Positions 34,122-44,955 of a stretch of DNA of 64,000 nt are shown here, one piece after another. The position numbers were made by a program, and so were the translations under genes. Within the stretch, counting starts at the first letter, position 1. Each line of letters begins with the position of its first letter. A model generated the notes under the pieces. It saw only the letters and a program-made list of their open reading frames with translations, made no database searches and had not been told where the DNA came from. The DNA comes from Trichaptum fuscoviolaceum (Eukaryota; Basidiomycota; Agaricomycetes; Hymenochaetales; Trichaptaceae), in contig CAJSYZ010000004.1 in assembly GCA_910574455.1 (NCBI GenBank), positions 1,736,001-1,800,000 of the forward strand. The letters are read 5' to 3'.

Positions 34122-35673
34122 ATGTCGCGAGCCTACGATGATGAGGATCCTACGTTCATTGACTCTTCCGATGCTCGCATAACGAGTGCGAAGAAACTGG
34201 CTTATTATCGTGAACTAGACGAGGATGGTGTCTTTGATCTCCTTCCACACGAAGAGTGGTGGTCAGAACACTACGACTTTCTACTTTCTCGTGGATATCA
34301 GCTTCGACGTAGGTTTCGCCCAGACTGGAAGCACTCATGGTCAGACAAAAATGTCAGCCCGTACTTCTGTGAGGATGCCCACCAACATCATGTAAGTTAT
34401 TTGCTATCTTACCTAAGCGTGTGCTCACACCGGAGTCCATAGACCAAGCAAGTCATAGATGCAAAGCGCATCTCAGACGGAGCTGTCGTAGCGATAAAGA
34501 GATTACACGAGATCGACGAAGAAGTGGAAGTCTCTCGAATGCTCTCGACTCCTGAGCGGCTGCAAGACGCTAGAAATCACTGCGTACCTATCCTAGATTA
34601 CATCGAAGGGGACGAAGGAGAGAACATCTCCTTCTTAGTTATGCCTCTTCTTCGGAAGTTCGATGACCCGCCATTCTACTTCGTTGAGGAGATTGTGGAC
34701 TTTGTACGTCAGACACTCGAGGTTCGTGAATTTCTTCACTTCGTTTTGCATAGGCTAACTGTGATTGATCGTCCTCAAGGGCCTCGCGTATATTCACGAC
34801 GTGGGAGTCGGACACTGGTCAGTGTTATCCATAATAATCGGACACAGACATCTCATCTCGTATACAAAGTGACCTGTCAGATGGTAATATTATGATGGAC
34901 GGACACTCATTATATCCCGACGGTTTCCATCCCTCTTGGCAGGATCGATCCGGAAAAGATATCGTCCTCGACGCGCCTTACCGGTCAAGACACGAAGCAG
35001 GCCCGGTCAGATACTACATTATAGACTTCGGGATGTCCAGGTACTACAGCGATCCTACTCAGCCCAGACTTGCGAATACCTTGAAGGCACAGGATCTGAC
35101 TGTTCCAGAGTTCGAGGACATGCGGTCATACGAGGCCTTCCCCGCGGATGTATATACGTTGGGAAATGTTTTTAAGCGAAAATTAGTTAATGTAAGCTCA
35201 TCATCTCCGATATTTCACGTCAGTTTTCTGACCACTTCTCACCAGATATACTCTAACATAAACTTTCTAAACCCGTTAGTTGATAGAATGACTCAACGCA
35301 ACCCTTCCGACCGTCCAACGGCTTCAGAAGCTTCGGACGAATTTGAATTGGTCGTGTCAAAACTACGAAAATTGAAGATACACTGGCGACTTCACAAAAG
35401 AGATGAGTCATGGCTTCCTATGGTGTTACGGGATGCCAGAGCGGCTGCAGGTGAGACTCGACGACACTCCTGGGCCTGCATCCGAAAAAGTAAGTTGCAC
35501 TCTGTCTTAATGACGGCAAATTCTGACATCTCTCTTGCTTCGCACCATAAATCGAATTAAAAGAAGTTCCGTCCCGCATCACATCTGTTATCCTCTTTCC
35601 TCTTTCCGTCGTGGTCGTCGTATTTGTCACTGCGCCTCAGAAAATTCTGCGATACATTCGTGGGTCGAGTTGA
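34122..35673 (+). CDS. Family B kinase-like protein B3, tail-anchored, HCD variant
   Basis: The ATG at 34122 (MSRAYDDEDPTF) follows the pattern of the other B starts. Exon 1: WWSEHYDFLLSRGYQLRRRF, RPDWKHSWSD. Exon 2 after an intron at about 34391-34441: VIDAKRISDGAVVAIKRL, then ISFLVMPLLRKFDDPPFYFV. The catalytic loop, split by an intron at about 34818-34869, reads GLAYIHDVGVGHCDLSDGN, so HRD is HCD. YYIIDFGMSRYY (about 35016) and PSDRPTASEA follow. The last exon, after an intron at about 35491-35563, encodes ITSVILFPLSVVVVVFVTAP and the tail QKILRYIRGSS. Head to head with A5 and paralogous to B4. It appears intact; activity is uncertain because of the HCD change. Confidence 0.82.
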
Positions 35674-36088
35674 TTGCTACTAGCAACACTCTGCGCATTA
35701 TGTTTTACATAGTTTGTCTTCATTTCCCTAGGATATTGTGTATTCTATTGTTTTTGATTATTTGTTCGCGAGTGTACTGTGACTATAGGCTATTTCTTTT
35801 TTTTCCATCTTCCGGGGGAGTAGCTATCTCTACGCTGCAAAGCCATGCCTTGAAATGACCTCCCCTTTGAAAACTGAGCGTAAACTTTAAGTTAGTATAT
35901 GATGAATCATAAGCACTACGTTCTAAGTCAGCCCCTGAACTCTCAAAGTTGCGTAGCCATAAAAACAAGAAAGCTAATCCGAGTTTCAGACGTAGTTGTA
36001 CAAGTCCATACATATACAGAAGCCTGAGAATACATAAACATAATGGGTATATAAAACACTAACAAAATAGAAACATCTATAAAATACA
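35674..36088. other. Intergenic region between convergent B3 and A6
   Basis: 415 AT-rich bases between two 3' ends. No gene or repeat recognised. It marks the junction of the tandem A/B duplication. Confidence 0.4.
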
Positions 36089-39000
36089 TTAGACTACCTT
36101 CAAGTCCCGCAAAAAAGCTTCCATAGCAGCTAGAGCTTGACGTGCGGTGGGTCGGATCAGTGGTTCCATCCTCCAGCATTTCTTCATGAATTGCCAATAT
36201 GGCGAATCCTCAGCGAGAAAATCTGGTCGGACTGGAAGACTATTGTTTCGGCGATTTAACTGTACGGAGCCGTCAGAAAGGCCTTCACCGTAAGGCAACT
36301 CCCCTGTGAGTACCTTCAAGAGTTTCCCAATTATAACTTTGTCTGAGAAAGAATGAGACATAATTATGCACCTCTACAAACACAGATCCAAAGGAATACA
36401 TGTCCGTCTCGCTAGTTGGCCTTGTGAAAGGTCCGTTTCTGAAAGTCAGAAGCTCTGGCGCCGCCCAGCGCGCATTAGAGTGTACGTCTGAAGTCTGACC
36501 GCTAACGCCATCTAGCATACGAGAAAGCCCAAAGTCACATAAGTAGACCTTGCCCTCCCTCATGAGGATATTATTCTAAATGAACGCTCGTCATGTTATG
36601 CTCTATAGAAAGTAGAAAGAATTCACACTCACGGATTTAAGGTCGCCGTGTATTACAGTAGGCTTTCGGTTGTGCACTAAGTTAAAGTTCGTTCGTCAGC
36701 AACTTCGATCTGCTATACTTGTTGATGGCAGCAGACGTACTGTATGTAAGAGCGTCTGCGATGTCCCGCATCTTGTCAAGTGATATGAAATTGGTTCGAG
36801 ACACATTATCAAGCTTACTACTTACATAAGTAATCCGCATCCGGTGAGAGGTGTCCGAATGCGCTTTCAAGTAATCGTAAAGATGACCTTCGTCCATCCA
36901 AGGTGAAATCGCAACAGGGTATCCGATTGGCCTTCCATCCACACAGACACCTATCCCAACACCAAGGAGTGGAAGTATATTCTCATGTTTCATATCGCTC
37001 CAAACACGCATCTCTCGAACAATTCGCTGTAGACACAGTTAAGATTTCCAGATAATGAGTTGTTGGGCGGACAAACTTACTGCACATGTAGCGTTCTCCA
37101 CAGAGTACTCCCTCTTTACAGGCGGTCCCTTAACAGGTCTAACCACTTTGACGGCAACCTAGATAACAATGAAATCTGAGTGGTAGCTCGTGTCAATGGT
37201 TCAGAAGCCCATCCGACCTTTCCAATGTTCCAGGCAGTGGATTTTTTACTTCCGTCTGAACGAAAGCTTTCCATACTTTCCTAAGGTAAAGTTTATAGAC
37301 GAATATTGCAACCAGAAGAACGACATACGATAATAGGCTTATCGAGCTCCGCCATATATGCGGTTGCAAAGCTGCCCACGGAAGTCAATTTAGTATTAAT
37401 ATTCTTCGGTTTGTCAAGAATTCTGAGATTGAGAGCCAGAGGCAGATCTTTGCAATGTTTAAAGGTCACAGTATCAGTCCTAACATCGGGTACCAATAGA
37501 TAGACGTAGCGTACTTGTGGAGAGATTACTGTAAGTCAGAGACGTGCAACTGAATGCCCTTGTGGTACCAGTTACTGTTAATCCGGTGTGCCAGAGTGCC
37601 ATCTCCAGGAGTACAGGGTCAGGTTCTGAAGTATCAATGCCTACAAGAAATATCAGTTAAGAAGAGTAGTCACAAGCGGATGCTGAGCGCATACCATTCT
37701 GGGCAGGCTTTTGCGATTCCGCTAAGTTGTTCTCAGGCTTCTGCGATTTCGATAAGCTATTCAAGGGTTTCTGCGATTCCGACAAGATGTTCGTAGGTTC
37801 TTGAGGTTCCGCTAAGTAGTTCTCAGGGTTTTTCAACATCGACAAGACCTTCGCAATGTCTTGATATTGCGCCACGATGCCTGCGGGTTTCTGCGATTCC
37901 GTTAAGTCCGTCGAGAATTTCTAACTTTGTGGTTAGTAAATATGTAATAATCTGTAGATTACGACTCATATACTTCAATCGATGATGTCCAGATCCTGAT
38001 CTTCTCTTCCAATCTCTTCTCCTCCATAGATACCATTTTTGCGGTCTTTTTTGAAAGGGGAAGATTCATGTACTCTTCTAAAGTCTTTATATTACTTGAT
38101 AAACATGAGATTCTTTCAGTCAAGAAATGTACTGAATGGTTTAGAACAATGCTTACTCGTTGGCAGTCTCAATGACTTTGTCCAAGGTTTCGGCTTTCGG
38201 GAACGCAAAGAACTGTTCCAGAGTCAAACGGAAGAGATTTGTAATCTCCACAGCTTTCATATTCCCTTCCGCTTCGCAGCCCACCTTCAAGTCCTTGTCC
38301 TTGTCCTTCGACCACTAAAGAAAGAAGTCAGAAAGCGTGGCTTAACTGAAGCAAGCTCTTACAAAAGAGAAGCCCAGGAGACTCATCACAAGTATACTCA
38401 ATTTGTACAAGCGATCGGCACGCTCTTGTAAAATTTCTGCAGAAAAAATAACAAACGTTTTGTACTTGAAGTATTTTTTACGGTATTTTTTCACGAACCT
38501 CGGGTGCAGCCACTCGCAGCCACGGCATATTTATCACCTTTATTTACAAGCGTTACCTACCATTCTCTGACTGTCAATCTCGAAGAAACTCACCTGTTAC
38601 GCCACTCGTATCCCATGATACAGCGATACCCTCGTCCTCATCTGATTTCAAAAAAAGCCCATGGAATGCCAAGGCGGCAACGGAGTAGTTCTGTCTTCTG
38701 AGTCGCGAGATGTTCTTATTATTGAAGCTGAAGTAAGTAGAAATCAAGTACATCAGAGTGAATCTGGCTTACTCTGGCTTTATCTCTGGCCTCAGAAAGT
38801 TGATTCTTGATATAAGCTATCTCCGCTTTCTTTGGCACACCCTTGTATACCATCGGTACTAAACCGCAAAGCAAGCTCCACGGCGAGCTGGTTATGATCT
38901 CCGCATCTAGCTTATCGATCATTTTATCGAGGACTGTCCTTAGCCTGCTCAGAGAAGTGTTAGATGTGCTTCAGTCTATGGAATGGTATCAACCTACTGA

Positions 39001-39211
39001 TCAATGAGCACCTGAATATAATTAACAAATTTATCATTTTCTTCACCACCGAATCGCTTCTTATCCTGTTCGTCCTTAATGGTCTCCGCTATTTCTTTCA
39101 ATTCAAATAAAAGATCGTGCGGTCTCTATCAAGGTAATAAGTCATCGACGCCAGTGGAAGTTTCCGATCTGAACGAAAATATTCTGAGCTCACCGTTGTT
39201 GGTACTACCAT
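36089..39211 (-). CDS. Family A TKL-like kinase A6 with a 10-residue repeat linker
   Basis: The ATG at 39211 (MVVPTT) is followed by an intron and RPHDLLFELKEIAETIKDEQ. The N-terminal region parallels A5 (RFGGEENDKFVNYIQVLIDQ; SVAALAFHGLFLKSDEDE near 38660; FAFPKAETLDKVIETANE near 38190). Between it and the kinase domain lies a repeat-rich linker (37690-37900) absent from A5. Kinase motifs: GSFATAYMAELD (about 37350), VAVKVVRPVKG (about 37140), EMRVWSDMKHENILPLLGVG (about 37000), HGDLKS (about 36640), NILMREGKVYLCDFGLSRML (about 36560), WAAPELL and KKCWRMEPLIRPTARQA; stop at 36089. Head to head with B4. The reading frame seems intact, although exon joins around 38300-38700 were not fully resolved. 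Confidence 0.78.
37690..37900 (-). repeat. 30-base coding minisatellite in A6
   Basis: On the minus strand this encodes repeats of 10 residues such as LAESQKPENN, LSKSQKPLNS, LSESQKP and LAEPQEPTNI. About six units are visible, degenerating toward the N-terminal side. The in-frame 30-base period keeps the kinase frame open, so length changes would be tolerated. Confidence 0.75.
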
Positions 39212-39679
39212 AGCGATTTACGCTCATCCAGAGGTTACGAAGGAGTCGCGAGTCAGAAGCGTGGCGTTTGTTCAGATGATTGGGGGCAGGGCATAGATCG
39301 CATTGCTCAGGCTGGTGGTTAAGTATTGCCATCGTAACCAAGCAAACGAGGGCGGTCCCACAAGACAACCAGGGTCTGATGCAGATCTCCTTCAAGCTAT
39401 TCAAAGCCAGCTTGAAGAGCCCGTGTGTGTATGTGTATCCTGGCAGTAATATCCCAGTAAAACGACAAGAGAGAACAAAGAGACGTTCCCAAAAAGGCAC
39501 TGATGACGGCGTCTTGGGTTGTTCGGAGTGGCTGTGCCAATTGTGTAGGCGTCCATGTTGTCAAGTGGGCGAGCATCATGATGATCCAAATTAGGAAGTA
39601 AATATGGATAAACAACTTGAAGCACACGTTGTTCAACCGACTTTCGGTCTTTGTCTTGCAACTCTGAAACCACCCTCCA
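39212..39679. promoter_or_regulatory. Shared upstream region of A6 and B4
   Basis: 468 bases between divergent starts, related to the A5/B3 spacer (CTGATGCAGATCT near 39376; ACAAAGAGACGTTCCC near 39476; GAGTGGCTGTGCCAATTGTG near 39527). It contains CTGGCAGT (39440-39447). Inferred bidirectional promoter. Confidence 0.5.
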
Positions 39680-41250
39680 ATGGCGCAGGCGGTTGAGGAC
39701 GACGAGCCTACCTTCCGTGAACAACGCGCTGCTCATTTAACGAAGGAAGGAGATCTCCCTAAGTATCGAGAGTTGGACACGGATGGGGTCTTTGATCTCA
39801 CACAACAGGAGACATGGTGGTCTGAGCATTACGAGTTCTTACTTTCCCGTGGGTATAAGCTTCGACGCAGATTCCGTCCCGGATGGAAACCCTCCTGGAA
39901 TGACACGAACCTGAACCCATTCTTCTGTGAAGATGCCTACCGTCATAATGTGAGTTATCATATATCTCATGCTGCTGCAACTCCATTGACGTCCGAAATC
40001 TTCAGTCCGAGTTTGTCATGGATGCGAAACGCTTATCAGACGGTGCTGTTGTGGCACTAAAGCGAGTGCGAAGCAACAGTAGAGAAGTGACCATCTCCCA
40101 GATGCTGTCAACTCCTGAGCGGCTACAGGATTCCCGAAATCACTGCGTACCTATCCTAGATTTCATTGAAGGGGATGAGGAAGAATACATCTCCTTCTTG
40201 GTGATGCCTCTTCTTCGGAAATTCAATGACCCACCATTCCACTTCGTTGGGGAGATTGTGGATTTCGTACAACAGACACTCGAGGTTTGCACCTACCCTG
40301 CACACCTTCATTGTATCTATATATTGATCACAGTTTTTCCAGGCCCTCGTTTACATTCATGACTCGGGAGTCGGGCATTGGTTAGTACTCTTTCATATAC
40401 TTCTAAAGCATGTAAATTATTAATTTCTCTCAAGTGACTTATCGACCGGGAACATTATGATGGACGGAAGTTTGCTTTATCCTGAGAAGTTTCATCCTTC
40501 CTGGCAGGATCGGTCTGTAAAAGATATTACTCTCTTTGCGCCGTACAAGTCAAGGCACGACGCAGGTCCGGTCAAATACTATGTTATAGACTTTGGCCTT
40601 TCCTGGTACTACAGCGACCCATCGAAGCCGAGATTGGCGAATGCCATACTAGCGCAAGACCACGATTTACCAGAATTTGAAGACGTTAAACCGTATGATC
40701 CTTACCCAGCGGACGTGTTTACACTGGGTAATGTCTATAAGCGGAGCATCCTGGATGTAAGCCACTAAACATTGTTTTCCGCGTTTGTTCCTTGACAGTT
40801 GTTAATTAGGTATACAGCAACGTCGACTTTCTAAGGCCGCTAGTCGATAGAATGATGCAACGCAACCCCTCAGATCGTCCAACTGCCGCAGAAGCCTTAA
40901 GCGAGCTTGAATTGCACGCGTCAAGATTGCGAAGATGGAAGGTACACTGGCGGCTTCACAAAACAGATGAATCACGGTTTCCTATGGTTTTACGGGATGC
41001 AAGGACGGCTGTAGCCGATATTTGGAGACATGGCTGGGCTATCGTCCGAAAAAGTATGTTTCTTTCTTCCGTAGTAATGATGGACACTTATTTATCTTCA
41101 TCGTCGTACCATAATCCTTCGAAAGGAGTGACCCCCCTTGCAACAGCTGTCGTGCTCTTTCCACTTTCTGTTCTGGCTGTTATATTTGTCACTGGTCCTC
41201 AAAAAGCACTTCAGTTCCTTCGTAGATTGACTTTCCCAAGTCATGAATGA
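39680..41250 (+). CDS. Family B kinase-like protein B4, tail-anchored, HCD variant
   Basis: Start ATG at 39680 (MAQAVEDDEPTFRE). Exon 1: WWSEHYEFLLSRGYKLRRRF, RPGWKPSWND. After an intron at about 39951-40007: VMDAKRLSDGAVVALKRV, REVTISQMLSTPERLQ and ISFLVMPLLRKFNDPPFHFV. The catalytic loop, joined across an intron at about 40380-40434, is HDSGVGHCDLSTGN, again HCD. YYVIDFGLSWYY (about 40580), YDPYPADVFTLGNVYKR and PSDRPTAAEA follow. The last exon (from about 41127) gives LATAVVLFPLSVLAVIFVTG, a membrane helix, then PQKALQFLRR to the stop at 41250. Head to head with A6; paralogue of B3. Confidence 0.82.
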
Positions 41251-41492
41251 TCTTTTTCTATGTGGTGTATCTTGTACTTCCTTGGATCTTGTATACTATA
41301 CCATTGTATTATTTGTTAGTTGCGCGAGTCATAACACAGTATCCCGATCCTTTAATTCTGCATGTGTACAATGATTCTTTAACCCGAATTTTACTACATG
41401 GTGCTTTCTTAGCTGTGTGGATAGGACTAGTGGATTGACGTAGAGGTCTGAGCATAATCATATGTACAAATATTTTAATGTACTCCACAAAA

Positions 41493-44440
41493 TTAATTCA
41501 CCAGTTCTTGAATCTTCTCCAGGCATATCTTAGCCGGAGGACGCATGCGAGGATCGATGAGCCAGCACTCGGTTACAAGTTCAGAACAGTTCTCCGGAAT
41601 CTCTTTACTCTCAAAAGGCAACAAATACCACTTTTCCAATCTCTTGTTCGCGACTAGAGTGTTCGACATGCCCATGTTGCTGAAAGGCAGTGTCCCAGAT
41701 AAGGTCTGAACAACAAACTTCTTAGTCGCGTCAAGCACCGATCATAGAATTAAATATGGCATACGTAAATCAATAGAGTTCCAAGGGCGTAGATATCACC
41801 AGCGCAAGTTGGTTTAGGGTATCGCCCATTTACAACTTCAGGCTGGATACGCTCTGGTGCGAGCCAACGCGAATTTCCGTGAGGCTCAGTCGTAAGACCT
41901 CGAATATCGTCGAGTACGTGTGAGCAACCAAAGTCGCAGAGATACGGTTTAACATTGACAATATCCATCAGTATATTATCCTGTTGTCGGAAAATCAGCT
42001 TATGTGCTGTTCCCTTCTTTTAAATTATAAAATAAATGCCTCACCGGCTTCAGATCACCATGCACTACCTCGGAATAAGGATGGTTATGCACTGTGAAAC
42101 AGTTCATGTAAGTTTAAGGACGTCATAAGCCCTACAGTGACGCACTGTATTCCAGCGCGCTTGCGACATTTTGTACCTAAGGATATTGGTTACTCTTCGA
42201 TCCCGTCTCGAAGTACTGAAGAACCATCAACACTGACAATTTTTAGCCTAAGGACTTCTGGCAAGTCCTTGTTCATTGCAAGAAAGTTGTCCAGGTCGTA
42301 ATTACTAATCCAAGGCGACACGGGGCAAGGACAACCTATTACTGGGTAGTCCAGCCACATTCCCAACAACGGAACAATGTTTTGATGCTTCATCTTGCTC
42401 CACACTCGGGCTTCCCGAACGATACGCTGAAATAATAAGAGGTTAGGTTGAGACCGAATATTATTTTTCCGCATTTGTTGCATACTATGCTATTCCTGAT
42501 TTCTGCTTTCTCTACAGCCGTTTCACTCGTATTTGTGGCCGCTTTGACAAGCCTAACCGCTACCTAGAGTTAGGGAGGGATGACTAAAGTCAGTTCGAAG
42601 ATTCTGTGCGTAGCGACACCATAAACCAGACCTCTTTCGTTAACCATCTCCAAGACCCAGTGTTGTCAGAAATGACCTTGAACTGGTGAATTATTAGTAG
42701 ATCACCCGCTGTGTCATTGAAATGCAGCTTTACATTTGTCTCTTCTTTAAGAACGTATTTCTTCGTCAAGGCGAAAAAGCCAGCTGCATCACTGTCTGCG
42801 TGTTCTTCCAGCGAATTTTGTTTGCCACGCCATAGAACAATGCTGGGCCCTAAAACACTTTCAATTTCTGCAGACGAGCTTGTCAATAAACTATTTCTCC
42901 ATTTTGGTTCAGTTTCGAAGACGTACTGTCTGTGATGAGCTTGTATGAGAAATCAGAGGTTTTGATTTGATTAGACACATCGTCTCCCGCCCCTTGCGCC
43001 CTTTCATTCCAAAGCCGAGTTTCTTCGGCATAGGAATCCTCCTCGCCTGATGCACCTAGCCCCAAGTGTGTTAAAGGTTTTTTTCCCCATTAAGTAAGTA
43101 AGTGAATTAATTTACCGTTGTAGACAGCACTGATCCCATCTTCGACTATGCGTAATTCAAGTTTCTACGGAAGCTGAATTAGTCGCTAAGGTATAAGATA
43201 TTCACGATGTTTAGCGACCTTTATATCGGCGTCGATCTTGTTCCCTATGCATTTAATTTCTTCTTGCAAAGATGAGGTTACCCTTTCGGGCGGTAAAGTG
43301 CAGAGTCCAAAACACCCATCTATCGCCCTGCTCATTACGAATGTGTATAAATAACTTAGTCTAATGATTATCAATCGTATCACTCACTGTTTGCACTGTT
43401 TTACGATTTCATCAAAGCTGATACCTGCCATAGGATATTTTGCCACGAAATCAAGTAGCTTTTCAAAGCGGTCATACAAAATATTTAACAAAGCTCTTCC
43501 GGAATCAGTCGTTCTGAAGCTTTTTGTTAGTTGGATGCGTCTATCTTGACCCTCGTCGCCGTGGTACTATGCATGGCAGGATGTGAGCAGAAAACATTGA
43601 AAATTGCATTACGACAGATCGGTACCAGTTCAAAGTCGCTAATCTCCAACAGCGTCTTGCTCATGCTATATATTATTTGAAGTCGATTGTATGCATTTTC
43701 TGGAACGAAGTTAAAGCTCCTGAATAACAGTAGAGAAGACGATGGATACCTCGTGAAACCGGTGGCTCTGGAGCCGTGTTCCGTCCTCCGCCTCCGTCCC
43801 TGGCTTTACATTGGGTTATTCCAGAGTAAATCGAGAGTATAACAGATATAGTACATGAGTCATTCGAGCCAATATCCACACTGGGAAGCTTTTTCTGTAA
43901 TACGAATGTATAAGCCTTCACATGCGCATTCCGTCGTCTTAGTTTCTCCTGAAAAGAAAGTGAGAGCCGCTTGAATTAAAGTATTTCAATCGCACCCACG
44001 CGTAAGTAGTCATGGCTCGTCTTCAACGTCTCCTCGAAGTAATTTACGGTCTGAGCTAAGACGTAATGTAGTAATGGGAGAGGGGGAGATTGGATGAGCC
44101 TCGCGATGTGTGGAAGCGAGGCGTATGAGCTACCATTTCCGATGCCCGTTCCTTTCACATAATTCCATTGCGCCTTCATGCTTCATGCAATGAGAATAAG
44201 TTGGTGTATGAATTAGGGAAGATAATATGACATACTCCTCAAGGTCTCTGCTCAATTTATCGGGGAGAAGATCACAACCACCGATGCTGCTTCCGGTTTT
44301 CGAAATAAAGCGTGAAACACCGTCTTTGTACTCCTCCATAGCAATCTCTGCATTAACCAGTCTCTGCTATACAGTTTTAGAATCTGTTGTAGCGGACATC
44401 ATGAGCACACCAAACTCACCTCAGCGACACTTCGTACCAT
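41493..44440 (-). CDS. Family A TKL-like kinase A7 with Arg at the ATP-lysine position
   Basis: The ATG at 44440 (MVRSVAE) joins through an intron to QRLVNAEIAMEEYKDGVS, which aligns with the TYEDAEWATNEY exon of A1. The N-terminal region continues with RFEKLLDFVAKYPMAGISFD (about 43470) and EEDSYAEETRLWNERAQ (about 43040). The kinase domain has AGFFALTKKYVLKEE (about 42770), then VAVRLVKAATN (about 42565), where paralogues have VK, so the usual ATP-anchoring lysine is arginine. IVREARVWSKMKHQNIVPLL (about 42430), VVHGDLKP (about 42065), DNILMDIVNVKPYLCDFGCS, LAPERIQ and TECWLIDPRMRPPAKI follow; stop at 41493. No B partner adjoins its start. It may be a weak or inactive kinase; expression is unknown. 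Confidence 0.75.
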
Positions 44441-44955
44441 ATCTTGTCAGTATTTGTGGGTGTGTATGTGAAGGAAGATTTGCAGTCGTCCTGGGATCAG
44501 TGGTTTATAAGGGATTGATTGCATCACGGACTTAGTTGTTTATTGACTTTTCCGAAGAAAGGAAACAACGAGGTGGAAATAGTACTCACTAAATCAGTAT
44601 TCGTTTGAATCCGGGGGTTGTGTGGGTAGTATGGGTGCCTGTTGAACCATGTGTGTCCGCACTCTTGCCAAATGAGGTCGACCCTGAACGAACCTAGATG
44701 TCACCCTCTTTCTGAACAATAAGTTGAACCGATTCATCGCGTTCTTTCGTTCAATCACTAGGTAATAGAGAACTGTCATTTGAAGGAACACTGACTTCTG
44801 AGGCCGTAAAATCTCGACTCGGCGCGAGCTTCTCCGGAGACATCCGAGCCTCTGGGAGGCGTCGTATCAGAGGCATTTCGCTGTCTCACAGAACTAGCCA
44901 TGTGTGACAGTTGAGTATATCTTTAACATTAAGGAAATACAGAAGAAAGTACCTT
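44441..44955. other. Intergenic region between A7 and A8
   Basis: 515 bases between the start of A7 and the stop of A8, both on minus. No gene or repeat recognised. It should include the A7 promoter. Confidence 0.35.
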
